Positions 1-7,785 of a stretch of DNA of 64,000 nucleotides are shown here, piece by piece. Within the stretch, counting starts at the first letter, position 1; each line of letters starts with the position of its first letter. The notes under the pieces are model-generated. The model did no database searches and was not told the DNA's origin. It was given only the letters and a program-made list of their open reading frames with translations. Location: positions 2,424,001 to 2,488,000 of the forward strand of contig NC_008700.1 of the NCBI RefSeq assembly GCF_000015245.1. The letters are read 5' to 3'. This DNA is from Shewanella amazonensis SB2B. GTDB taxonomy: Bacteria > Pseudomonadota > Gammaproteobacteria > Enterobacterales > Shewanellaceae. Both the position numbers and the translations under genes were made by a program.

Positions 1-671
1 GTCATCTTAAAACGGTTATTCCTGAACTTGTGCGCAAGTTGGTGCCTGAGCGTGACCGCGCGGACAAAGACATACGCACCATGATTATGGGGATCCCCAA
101 TGTGGGTAAATCGACCATCATCAATACGCTGGCTGGACGTGTGATTGCCAAAACCGGCAACGAGCCTGCGGTCACCAAGGCACAGCAGCGCATCAATCTC
201 AAAAACGGTATTGTACTGTCAGATACACCGGGCATTCTGTGGCCCAAGGTGGACAACGAAGCCAGCAGCTATCGTCTGGCCGTGACCGGCGCCATCAAAG
301 ACACCGCCATGGAATATGAAGACGTAGCGCTCTTTGCCGCAGCTTTTTTTCGCGATGCTTATCCTGCTGAGCTGAAAGAACGTTATAAGCTCGATGAACT
401 GTCCGATGACGATGTGGCATTGCTGGAAGACATTGGCCGCAAGCGAGGGGCGCTGCGAAGCGGTGGTTATGTGGATCTGCACAAAGCCGCCGAGCTGCTG
501 CTGCACGAATTCCGCAGTGGCAAACTGGGGCTGCTGAGCCTGGAAACACCGGAAATGGCTGAAATCGAAAAAGCCGAAGTGGAGCGGATCCTCGCAGAGA
601 AAGAAGCCCTGCGTCAGGAGAAACTGGCCGCCGAAAAGCTGCGCCGTTCCGGTAAGCGCCACAATAACTGA
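1..671 (+). CDS. ylqF: Ribosome biogenesis GTPase YlqF/RbgA family, 5'-truncated by the window edge
   Basis: C-terminal part of a circularly permuted GTPase of the YlqF/RbgA (HSR1-related) family, which acts in late assembly of the 50S ribosomal subunit. The frame is open to the window edge (first full codon at base 3), so the internal GTG at base 30 is not taken as a start. Visible are the P-loop GIPNVGKST, the G3 motif DTPGILWP and a charged helical C-terminal tail ending in RRSGKRHNN. The G4/G5 part, which precedes the P-loop in this permuted family, lies outside the window. A strong hairpin terminator follows about 120 bases downstream. Confidence 0.9.
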   Translation, partial: HLKTVIPELVRKLVPERDRADKDIRTMIMGIPNVGKSTIINTLAGRVIAKTGNEPAVTKAQQRINLKNGIVLSDTPGILWPKVDNEASSYRLAVTGAIKDTAMEYEDVALFAAAFFRDAYPAELKERYKLDELSDDDVALLEDIGRKRGALRSGGYVDLHKAAELLLHEFRSGKLGLLSLETPEMAEIEKAEVERILAEKEALRQEKLAAEKLRRSGKRHNN

Positions 672-792
672 GCACCATCAAAACCAAGCGCCACAATAAC
701 CGGACGCATATAAACCGGGTATCACAGCAACGAGGCGTTAGCCTGTGCACCCATGCCAAACCGGACCAGCGTTAAAAGGTGTACTCAAACCC

Positions 793-815
793 AAAGGGCC
801 TGATGGCCCTTTTTT
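793..815. terminator. Bidirectional rho-independent terminator
   Basis: An 8-bp stem (AAAGGGCC and its complement) with a TGAT loop is followed by six T on the plus strand and preceded by A residues. It can therefore serve both ylqF (rightward) and the phosphatase gene (leftward), which converge here. Confidence 0.9.
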
Positions 816-819
816 AATG

Positions 820-1296
820 TCATTTTTCCAACGCCTTAATGGCGGCTATCAAGGCATCACTGCTGTGTTCCAGCAGATCGAGCACACGCTCAAACCCTGC
901 GTTCCCGCCGTAGTATGGGTCGGGAACTTCCTCAATGTCCGATTCGCCAAAACTTAAGATGAGCCGTAACTTATGCCTGAATTCAGCCGGACAGCGGCGC
1001 TTGAGCTCAGCAAGGTTATCCTTGTCTGCGGCTAGAATCAGGTCAAAACGCATGAAATCGCTGTCCTTCACCTGCCGTGCACGCATCCCAGAGAAATCAT
1101 AACCCCGAGCTTCGCCTGCTTTTACCGAGCGGGCGTCGGGGGCCTCTCCCTGGTGGTAGCCAATGGTGCCGGCAGAATCAATCACCAAATCAAGTCCTGC
1201 GCGGATGGCACGCTGGCGAAACACTGCTTCGGCGCTGGGAGAACGGCAGATATTGCCCATGCATACAAATAGAATCGAACCGGGTGTACTGGTCAT
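820..1296 (-). CDS. Low molecular weight protein-tyrosine phosphatase
   Basis: 158-residue cytoplasmic phosphatase of the LMW-PTP/arsenate-reductase fold, the usual length for the family. The N-terminal P-loop VCMGNICRS supplies the nucleophile Cys12 and the phosphate-binding Arg18. The general acid is the Asp (about residue 126) in the C-terminal DPYYGG motif. Family members dephosphorylate phosphotyrosine, and some act on tyrosine kinases that control polysaccharide export. No such kinase is adjacent here, so the substrate is unknown. The gene lies 29 bases downstream of ligE on the same strand and may be cotranscribed with it. Confidence 0.93.
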   Translation of the reverse strand: MTSTPGSILFVCMGNICRSPSAEAVFRQRAIRAGLDLVIDSAGTIGYHQGEAPDARSVKAGEARGYDFSGMRARQVKDSDFMRFDLILAADKDNLAELKRRCPAEFRHKLRLILSFGESDIEEVPDPYYGGNAGFERVLDLLEHSSDALIAAIKALEK

Positions 1297-1325
1297 TTGT
1301 GTCTTTGTCTCTTATCTGCGGGAAT

Positions 1326-2339
1326 TCATTCCATCGGACGCACACGCAGAAATCGCGCGCCCTTGGGAAGCCCTTTATCAGTGAGCCCATGATATTGAAA
1401 AGTGACCCAAGCGCCAATGGCAGGAGGATGACGGCGCTCATCAAAGCTGAAACCAGAGCCCAGAAAAAACTCTCTGCCATCCAAAAGACGCAGGTGCAGC
1501 GCCCCCATCATGCCCTCAAATTGGCCTTTTCCCGCACGGTAGCCAATCACCTGCCCTTCGGTATCATTCAGAGGCTTAAGCTTGATGAGCAGTGGATTGC
1601 GACCGTCAATGTAAAGGGCATCTTCCCGATGCAGCATCAATCCTTCACCCCCTCCTCGAATGACGGCTTGATAATAGTCATTGAGCTCAGAGAGATGCTG
1701 GAAGCGCCTTTGTTCCACCAGCTTGAGCGGCTCGGTTTTGTCGGAGAGTCGAGCTTGCAACCACTTGTGTCGCTCAGCAAATCCGAGCCCGGATTGGGGT
1801 GTGTCAAACACCATTAATTGCACCTGATACCAATCATCATCACGACCGCGTGAGCGTACCAATCCACTCAACCACTCAAAACGGCCTCTGCCGGCCCATA
1901 ACTCGCCATCAAGGAGAACATCTGCCGGCAAGGCCGCAATAAACCAGGCGGGCGGGGCGATTAGATTGCCAGAGCGGGTGACCAGCGTTTGGCCTGTCCA
2001 GCGGGCCCTGACACCATCCAGTTTTTCGCTTACAAGATATCGAGGCAACTCAGACTCTGGGGGTAAAGGCTTACTGGATGCGAGTTGCAGTGAACCCGCA
2101 AGCGGAGCCGCGCTGTTGGGCGGGTTTGCGCCGGTTGCCGTATTCGAAGGCGCAAGACTGGAGGTAAGTGGCACGGACGAGTGAACATGCGAAGGTAACA
2201 GCGCCAGCCACAGGCAGAACAATAAGAAACAAACACGGCTGACACCCTGTAATAACCTAAGGGCAATACTGGGCGCCAAATGAGCATCTTCAGAATTGAC
2301 CAAGCGCAAAGCACCCTTAAACCGGACTCTGTGTTTCAT
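1326..2339 (-). CDS. ligE: Secreted ATP-dependent DNA ligase (LigE-like)
   Basis: Minimal ATP-dependent DNA ligase. Adenylation motifs are visible in order: motif I EKLDG with nucleophile Lys106, motif III DGELW (144-148), motif IV GGEGLML (about 230) and motif V LIKLKP (about 251). An OB-fold tail ends in GARFLRVRPME. A hydrophobic stretch at residues 34-50 is followed by a small-residue cleavage region and a Ser/Pro/Ala-rich linker to residue 100. This fits the periplasmic LigE type found in Haemophilus, Neisseria and Vibrio, which is proposed to seal imported DNA. The n-region before the hydrophobic core is unusually long (about 33 residues), so the true start may lie further in, but no better ATG is present. 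E. coli-type NAD ligase is a different family. Confidence 0.88.
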   Translation of the reverse strand: MKHRVRFKGALRLVNSEDAHLAPSIALRLLQGVSRVCFLLFCLWLALLPSHVHSSVPLTSSLAPSNTATGANPPNSAAPLAGSLQLASSKPLPPESELPRYLVSEKLDGVRARWTGQTLVTRSGNLIAPPAWFIAALPADVLLDGELWAGRGRFEWLSGLVRSRGRDDDWYQVQLMVFDTPQSGLGFAERHKWLQARLSDKTEPLKLVEQRRFQHLSELNDYYQAVIRGGGEGLMLHREDALYIDGRNPLLIKLKPLNDTEGQVIGYRAGKGQFEGMMGALHLRLLDGREFFLGSGFSFDERRHPPAIGAWVTFQYHGLTDKGLPKGARFLRVRPME

Positions 2340-2475
2340 CGCAGCCTCCCTGCGCGACTTGCATACTCAGGCTTAAGTTATAGCCCATTCTACGAGCACT
2401 GAACTGCCACAGCAGAAGAGCGTCAGCCAGCGACAGAACCTCCTGCAAACTCAGCGATACAACATCAACACACAC

Positions 2476-2503
2476 CCGTGGCGACCTGTTCTTATCGCCA
2501 CGG
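2476..2503. promoter_or_regulatory. 9-bp perfect inverted repeat upstream of dgkA
   Basis: Arms CCGTGGCGA and TCGCCACGG are separated by 10 bases. A TATACT-like -10 element lies just downstream (about 2510), so the dyad sits where an operator or upstream-transcript hairpin would be. Its function is not known. Confidence 0.35.
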
Positions 2504-2545
2504 CTGCATTATACTGGCGCCTTTTTATGGCCAGCCGCGCTTTTA

Positions 2546-2557
2546 CTGAACGTTCAG
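2546..2557. promoter_or_regulatory. 12-bp palindrome CTGAACGTTCAG upstream of dgkA
   Basis: A perfect palindrome 66 bases before the dgkA start codon, downstream of the candidate -10. It is a plausible regulator site. It does not have LexA-box spacing (CTG-N10-CAG). Confidence 0.35.
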
Positions 2558-2622
2558 CATAATGGCGTCGTCTTCGGTCATGTTTGAGCCCGACTGTTGG
2601 GCTTGGCAATCTGGGGGAATAC

Positions 2623-2994
2623 ATGAAACCAGCCAATAACCATGGCTTCAGGCGCGTTATTCGTGCGACCGGCTTTTCTTTTAAAGGGTTAAAGTCCGCC
2701 TGGGTCCACGAAGCGGCCTTTCGGCAGGAACTGATCCTTGCATGCGTGATGGTGCCGTTTGCACTTTGGCTGGATGTGAGTACGGTTGAAAAACTACTGA
2801 TGATCATGGCGGTGTTCATTGTGCTCATCACTGAACTGCTGAACTCTGCCATAGAAGCGGTTGTGGACCGAATCGGGGATGAAATCCACCCCCTTTCGGG
2901 TCAAGCCAAGGACATAGCCTCAGCAGCCGTGTTTATGAGCCTGGCACTGTGCGCCCTGGTGTGGGCCTTTATCCTGCTGCCGCTGCTCTGGTAA
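2623..2994 (+). CDS. dgkA: Diacylglycerol kinase
   Basis: 123-residue inner-membrane kinase that phosphorylates diacylglycerol to phosphatidate, recycling lipid left over from envelope glycan modification. The family's three transmembrane helices are present (about residues 35-50, 55-72 and 98-121), as is the conserved ELLNSAIEAVVDRIG stretch with the two active-site glutamates (71 and 78). The ATG is preceded by GGGGGA at a good distance. An upstream in-frame TTG would add 13 non-conserved residues and is not chosen. The gene converges with hdfR, with only 17 bases between the stop codons. Confidence 0.95.
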   Translation: MKPANNHGFRRVIRATGFSFKGLKSAWVHEAAFRQELILACVMVPFALWLDVSTVEKLLMIMAVFIVLITELLNSAIEAVVDRIGDEIHPLSGQAKDIASAAVFMSLALCALVWAFILLPLLW

Positions 2995-3011
2995 TTGCTG
3001 CGCTTTTTTAC

Positions 3012-3884
3012 TCAGGCGCTGAGCTCTTCAGCGCCTTCATCAGACTCCCGCGCCAGAAAACTCACCGCCCGCTCTATTTGCGATAGTCTGTCATTTTGCG
3101 ACCAATACACGACATACACGTTACGGGGGATGGAGCGTGCACCTTCCACCCGGCATAACTCGCCCCGCTCGAGATACGGGCTCACCATGTGATCCGGCAA
3201 AAACGCACTGCCGCCGTTATTGAGCACAAAATCCAGGGCTATACGCGATGAACTGGTGTGCAACACCGGCAATGGCATATCGCCAAATTCCTGTGCGTGA
3301 AGGATATTAAAGGCAGTACCCCAGTCAACCTTTATGTAATGGTGTTTAAGACACTCTGACAAACTGAGTGGTCCGATACTGGACACCAGCCACAACTGCA
3401 CCACGCCGATACGGATCTGTTCAAAATCCTCCATTTTGGGCGGGTCGAAGGAAATCGCCATGTCCAGGGTGCGCTCCATCAACTGACGGGTCATCACGTT
3501 CTGGGGCAACACCTCGGTGCGTAACGCCACGCCCGGCAAGCCCTTGTGCAAGGATTGCAGGTTGCCCTGTAAAAACGCATCCCAGATATTGGGGCCAGCA
3601 CCTATGGTCAATTGTGTCGATTGTAATCGACTTAATGACACGTCCTGCTTCGCACGCTCCCAAGCCGTCAGCACAGCCTCGGCATGATTCAGCATGCGCT
3701 CGCCAGCCGGTGTTGGCTGAATATTGTTCCGTTGGCGCTCAAACAGCTCCACCCCGAGTATCGTTTCAAGCTGCTTCACCCGAAAACTGACTGCGCTTCG
3801 GGTAAGATAAAGATTTTCGGCAGCTTTTCCGAAATGGCGGGTACGTGAAACTTCCAAAAAGGTTTTCAGCAGATCTGTGTCCAT
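3012..3884 (-). CDS. hdfR: LysR-family transcriptional regulator HdfR
   Basis: 290-residue LysR regulator with an N-terminal winged helix-turn-helix (residues 1-60; FLEVSRTRHFGKAAENLYLTRSAVS) and a periplasmic-binding-like effector domain. The N-terminal sequence and the divergent position opposite maoP match E. coli HdfR, which represses the flagellar master operon flhDC and is divergent from maoP (yifE) there too. Shewanella lacks the enterobacterial flhDC arrangement, so the target here may be different. The 135-base divergent spacer should hold both promoters. Confidence 0.85.
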   Translation of the reverse strand: MDTDLLKTFLEVSRTRHFGKAAENLYLTRSAVSFRVKQLETILGVELFERQRNNIQPTPAGERMLNHAEAVLTAWERAKQDVSLSRLQSTQLTIGAGPNIWDAFLQGNLQSLHKGLPGVALRTEVLPQNVMTRQLMERTLDMAISFDPPKMEDFEQIRIGVVQLWLVSSIGPLSLSECLKHHYIKVDWGTAFNILHAQEFGDMPLPVLHTSSSRIALDFVLNNGGSAFLPDHMVSPYLERGELCRVEGARSIPRNVYVVYWSQNDRLSQIERAVSFLARESDEGAEELSA

Positions 3885-4019
3885 AAAATTTCTTTGACCA
3901 ACAAGACCAAAATTTTTTGATTCCTAATTCAAGGATACTAGCCAATACTCCAGTTGCAAATTATCCCACAGCTTAGGTAATCATCGCTATCAGCTTTTGT
4001 TGTATGGAAGGAAAAGACA

Positions 4020-4457
4020 ATGTCAGAACAGTTAGTTGCCAGCAAAATCTATCAGGGTATGCCCGAATCCGCCCCGATGAGCTTTCTGAGTCAAAGGCGC
4101 TTTTATGACGATGCCAATTTCCCCAAGGGGTTTCGCCGCAGTGGAGACTTTACCAACAAAGAAGCCGAATTGTTGGAATGTCATGGTCTGGCGATGAAGG
4201 CGCTCGCCGATGGCAGTCGCCTGCCATCGACTGATGAAGAAGCGCAATTTGTCGATGTTGTGCGCGGGAACAAGTCCGCCAGTAGCATACTGGAGCAGAT
4301 CTGGTTAAAGTATTGCAAGCTGGCTCAGGGTAAGCCTTTCTACGCGGTCGTTGGCACTGTCCACGCCCCTGCAGTGGCACCTGAGGCTGAAATTGAACTC
4401 GATGATATCGACGATGACGAGGTTTCTGATGACGAGGAACCCGAGGACACACCATGA
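4020..4457 (+). CDS. maoP: Macrodomain Ori organization protein MaoP (YifE family)
   Basis: 145-residue homologue of MaoP/YifE, which together with the maoS site organises the Ori macrodomain in E. coli. The family core is recognised in RRFYDDANFPKGFRRSGDF, TNKEAELLECHG and EEAQFVDVVRG. It is longer than the 112-residue E. coli protein because of an acidic C-terminal tail (about 25 Asp/Glu-rich residues from position 120). The start is supported by AAGGA seven bases upstream. The next gene begins 20 bases after the stop, so the two are probably one operon. Confidence 0.88.
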   Translation: MSEQLVASKIYQGMPESAPMSFLSQRRFYDDANFPKGFRRSGDFTNKEAELLECHGLAMKALADGSRLPSTDEEAQFVDVVRGNKSASSILEQIWLKYCKLAQGKPFYAVVGTVHAPAVAPEAEIELDDIDDDEVSDDEEPEDTP

Positions 4458-4477
4458 CGCTTAAGGCGAATATCTGA

Positions 4478-5407
4478 ATGCGCGGCTGGATTTTATATAA
4501 AGAAACCGCGACTCAGCTCAAACCCGAACTGTACGAAATTCAACGTCTGTTGGACGCCGCCAAGGCGGACAACATAGATCTGCAGGTCTATGCCCCGGAC
4601 GAGTTTGATTTGACCGTTACCCGGGAAGACAACAAGAGTATTTTGCTTAATGGGCAGCCGGTTGAGCTGCCCGATTTTATTATTCCCCGCATGGGTTCAG
4701 GCACGACCTATTTTGCGCTGGCGATTATTCGTCACCTTGAGCGCTTGGGCGTTTACAGCCTCAACTCATCACGGGCTATCGAGACCGTAAAAGACAAACT
4801 CTTCTCACAGCAGCTATTGGCCGAAAAAAATCTGCCAACGCCCAAAACCATGCTGGTGAAGTTCCCGGTGGATATAGAACTGGTGCAAAGCCATTTGGGC
4901 TTTCCTGTGGTGATAAAAACCTTGTCCGGCTCCCAGGGCAGTGGTGTGTTTTTGTCACATAAACCACGGGAGTTTGACGATCTGATGCAGTTGATTGAGG
5001 CCACCAATAAAAACGCCAACATCATATTGCAGGAGTTTATTGCCAACAGTCATGGACGGGATCTTCGGGTCTTTACCATTGGCGGGCGAGTCGTGGGCTG
5101 TTTTGAGCGGCGTGCGGCGGAAGACAGCTTCAAGGCCAATGTCAGTGCCGGTGGAGCCGCGCTTCCCTTTGAGGTCACCCCCGAGATTGAATGGCTCGCG
5201 ACCCAAACAGCCAATATCCTCGACCTGGATGTGGCTGGTATCGACTTACTGTTCGATAACGGTCACTACAAAATATGTGAAGCCAACTCCTCACCGGGAT
5301 TCGAAGGTCTCGAATCTTGCCTTAATGTGGATATCGCATCACAAATCCTCCACTTTATTCGCATCCGGCTTGGGATGTTCAATAAAGAAGACCAACACTC
5401 AATATGA
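4478..5407 (+). CDS. rimK: RimK-like ATP-grasp ligase
   Basis: 309-residue ATP-grasp enzyme of the RimK family, which ligates glutamate to protein or peptide C termini; E. coli RimK modifies ribosomal protein S6. The central ATP-grasp fold shows VIKTLSGSQGSGVFL (P-loop-like strand), LQEFIANSHGRDLRVF, and the Mg-binding end CEANSSPGFEGLE. N-terminal residues 1-95 form the preATP-grasp domain. It sits directly behind maoP. No rimA or rimB neighbour is present. The exact substrate is not visible from sequence; lysine-biosynthesis LysX-type ligases are an alternative but less similar. Confidence 0.82.
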   Translation: MRGWILYKETATQLKPELYEIQRLLDAAKADNIDLQVYAPDEFDLTVTREDNKSILLNGQPVELPDFIIPRMGSGTTYFALAIIRHLERLGVYSLNSSRAIETVKDKLFSQQLLAEKNLPTPKTMLVKFPVDIELVQSHLGFPVVIKTLSGSQGSGVFLSHKPREFDDLMQLIEATNKNANIILQEFIANSHGRDLRVFTIGGRVVGCFERRAAEDSFKANVSAGGAALPFEVTPEIEWLATQTANILDLDVAGIDLLFDNGHYKICEANSSPGFEGLESCLNVDIASQILHFIRIRLGMFNKEDQHSI

Positions 5408-5411
5408 GAAC

Positions 5412-5437
5412 AAAAGCACCCTAATGGGTGCTTTTTT
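5412..5437 (+). terminator. Rho-independent terminator after rimK
   Basis: A stem AAAAGCACCC with its complement and a TAAT loop is followed by a run of T, five bases past the stop codon. It closes the maoP-rimK unit. Confidence 0.9.
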
Positions 5438-5592
5438 GTTCAGGGTCAAAGTTTTTCACAATTTTGCAAACAAATGTTTCACAATCTTTTGCCTTTGTGG
5501 TTAAACTGCAGGGCGGCAGAGGTGCATAGACACAGCCGTCCGGGTAACAGCTAACGACATAATAACGACAAAGCAAGATTTCAGGAGCGACA

Positions 5593-6453
5593 ATGCGGGC
5601 AACTTCGACCCTGTTGTTAATGGCATTGGCAGGATTTAGCCAGTGCGCGCTCGCCAAGGATATGACCCTTCGGGTCGGTGGATTTTACTCTCAGTCTGAT
5701 TCCAGCATAGACGTAACCGATCCTGTGATTGGTGAAGACTTTCGGCTGGATTTCGAGAGCGACCTCCAGCTCGCCGAAAACCAGTTCCTGCCCTTTATCG
5801 AATTTGAATACGCCTTTGGCGACAGACACAATTTCTACCTGGATTGGAAACGTCTGCATCGCAGCGCCGAAACCAACGCCGTCACCCGCCCATTTGATGT
5901 ACAAATCGACGATACAGTCTATTCCGTAAAGGCCGGTGGCCAACTCAATACCACACTGAATATTGATGTGCTGCGTCTTGGCTATGGTTACGACCTGCTA
6001 CAAGGTGACAATTACAGCCTGGGCATTACCCTGGGATTACACACCATGTTCATCGAGTCGGTGTTTGAGGGTGCAATTGGCGCCTGTCTTGCCACCGAGC
6101 TGGATGGCGATCTGTGCAGCCAGCGCCCTATTCCGAGGATTGTGGAAAACAGCGTCACTGCCCCTCTGCCGGATATTGGCCTCATTGGTCATTACGAGTT
6201 TTTGCCCGGCTGGCGCTTCTCGGCCCATGGTCAGTACTTCGCCATCAAACTCGATGATTTGGATGGCTCACTGACTGACATCCGCGCCGGTGTCAGTGCC
6301 GACCTCGGCGAGAGCTGGAGCCTGTCACTGGCGTACAATTATTACAAAGTCGATGTGGATGTGACCCAGTCTGCTGAAAACATCAAAGTGGCCGATTACA
6401 ACATCTTCTACAAGTTTGTTGGCCCAATGATTTCGGTCAGTTATCGCTTTTAA
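5593..6453 (+). CDS. Predicted outer-membrane beta-barrel protein, unknown function
   Basis: 286 residues with a clean signal peptide (MRATSTLLLMALAGFSQCALA, cleavage after ALA). The mature part has alternating strands (for example FLPFIEFEYAFG, NFYLDWKRL, LRLGYGYDLL, WSLSLAYNYYKVDV) and a C-terminal aromatic ending ISVSYRF, the signature read by the Bam assembly machinery. I do not recognise a named family. The size suggests a barrel of 8 to 12 strands. AGGAG lies five bases before the ATG. It is a single-gene unit with a terminator on each side. Confidence 0.75.
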   Translation: MRATSTLLLMALAGFSQCALAKDMTLRVGGFYSQSDSSIDVTDPVIGEDFRLDFESDLQLAENQFLPFIEFEYAFGDRHNFYLDWKRLHRSAETNAVTRPFDVQIDDTVYSVKAGGQLNTTLNIDVLRLGYGYDLLQGDNYSLGITLGLHTMFIESVFEGAIGACLATELDGDLCSQRPIPRIVENSVTAPLPDIGLIGHYEFLPGWRFSAHGQYFAIKLDDLDGSLTDIRAGVSADLGESWSLSLAYNYYKVDVDVTQSAENIKVADYNIFYKFVGPMISVSYRF

Positions 6454-6470
6454 GCGATTTCCAGTCCATT

Positions 6471-6492
6471 AAGGCCCTCAGGGGCCTTTTTT
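6471..6492 (+). terminator. Rho-independent terminator after the beta-barrel gene
   Basis: The stem AAGGCCC and its complement surround a four-base loop and are followed by six T, 17 bases past the stop. Confidence 0.88.
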
Positions 6493-6741
6493 ATTACCGC
6501 TTTCTCTCTTGATTACTGCAGTGCCCTGATTATTTAAGTGCCCTGATGTTTGTCAATCTCAGTGAGACCCATACAGCCCGCCAGCCGCTATGGATTGACT
6601 CACAGCGTGTTAATTCACCTAAGTTTCGCAGGCTATTTATTAAACTGAGCTTTATCACCCTGCTGGAAACCTTCGGTTTAAACCCTCTGGATTCAGGGCT
6701 ATCATAGCCCTATCGCTTCCTCTATTTCATCGGAACAGTCC

Positions 6742-7785
6742 ATGGGCGAAAAGCCACCAGCCACCGCTGATCTCTTACAAACAGCTGCCGGGCGGTTGAA
6801 AAAAGCCGTTCCTTTGATGCTTAAACATCAAATCCCCACCACTCCGATAAACTATGCCCTCTGGTACACCTATGTGGGCGAGCAACAACCCGAGCTCAAC
6901 AAAGCCCTGGACGACCTGGTGGCCCAGTACCACACACTGCCACCAGTCAGCGGCGAGCTCTTGTATCGCGAACATCTGGCCGATCCGGTTGAGCTTGATG
7001 TGCGGGATATGCGCCAGAATCTCGAGGCCATGGCCACCGAGCTTGGCAACCAGCTGAAAGACACCAACCTGGATGCCACCGCATTTCAGCAAAAAATCGA
7101 CGCTAACTTTTCACGATTGGAACGCATAGACAACGAGAGCCTGAGTCTTGAACAGGTGCTGAATCTGGTGCGTACCCTAGTTAAAGAATCCGACGCCATC
7201 CGCGAGTCCACCAGCTACTTCACCGGCCAGCTCGCCAAGGCGCAGCAGGAAATCGATACACTCAAACGCCGGCTGGCCGAAAGTGAAAAAGATGTGTTTT
7301 TCGATGCACTCACGGGCTGTCTCAATCGCCGTGCCTTTGATGCCGACCTTGCTGGTCTGCTGGCACTGGCACCTGAGGGTTGTTGCCTTATCCTGTGTGA
7401 TATCGACCATTTCAAGCACTTTAACGATAACTATGGCCACCAACTTGGCGATCAGGTACTGAAGCTGGTGGGCAAACGCCTAACCGAAGCCTGCCGGGAC
7501 GGCGTGAAGTGCTACCGTTACGGCGGTGAGGAGTTTGCCCTGCTGGTCCCATCAAGCAATCTGCGCATCGCGCGCCAGTTGGCGGAAGGCATTCGCCGCG
7601 GCGTAGAAAAGCTGACCCTCAAGGACAGACGCAGGGATGCCCGTATCGACAACATCAGCGCGTCGTTCGGTGTGGCCCAGTGGCAACCCAAAATGACCGC
7701 AAGAAACCTGATTGAGCACTCCGACAAGCAGCTTTACGAAGCCAAACGCCTTGGACGCAACAGAGTCATGCCTATCTCAGGCTGA
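6742..7785 (+). CDS. Diguanylate cyclase (GGDEF domain)
   Basis: 347-residue cytoplasmic protein with a helical, partly coiled-coil N-terminal half (residues 1-180, no membrane span) and a C-terminal GGDEF domain. The active-site loop is GGEEF (261-265), and DIDHFKHFND supplies the metal-binding aspartate, so cyclic di-GMP synthesis is expected. The position of the inhibitory I-site, nine residues before the loop, reads RDGV instead of RxxD. Product inhibition at the canonical site is therefore doubtful. The 3' end overlaps that of the convergent sortase gene by 14 bases. Confidence 0.9.
   Translation: MGEKPPATADLLQTAAGRLKKAVPLMLKHQIPTTPINYALWYTYVGEQQPELNKALDDLVAQYHTLPPVSGELLYREHLADPVELDVRDMRQNLEAMATELGNQLKDTNLDATAFQQKIDANFSRLERIDNESLSLEQVLNLVRTLVKESDAIRESTSYFTGQLAKAQQEIDTLKRRLAESEKDVFFDALTGCLNRRAFDADLAGLLALAPEGCCLILCDIDHFKHFNDNYGHQLGDQVLKLVGKRLTEACRDGVKCYRYGGEEFALLVPSSNLRIARQLAEGIRRGVEKLTLKDRRRDARIDNISASFGVAQWQPKMTARNLIEHSDKQLYEAKRLGRNRVMPISG

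Noticed and set aside
1077..1817. 246-codon open frame across the phosphatase and ligE genes on the other strand
   Set aside because: It covers two well-supported genes and its product resembles nothing.
2546..2557. LexA box before dgkA
   Set aside because: CTGAACGTTCAG is palindromic but has six bases between CTG and CAG, not ten, so it does not fit an SOS box.
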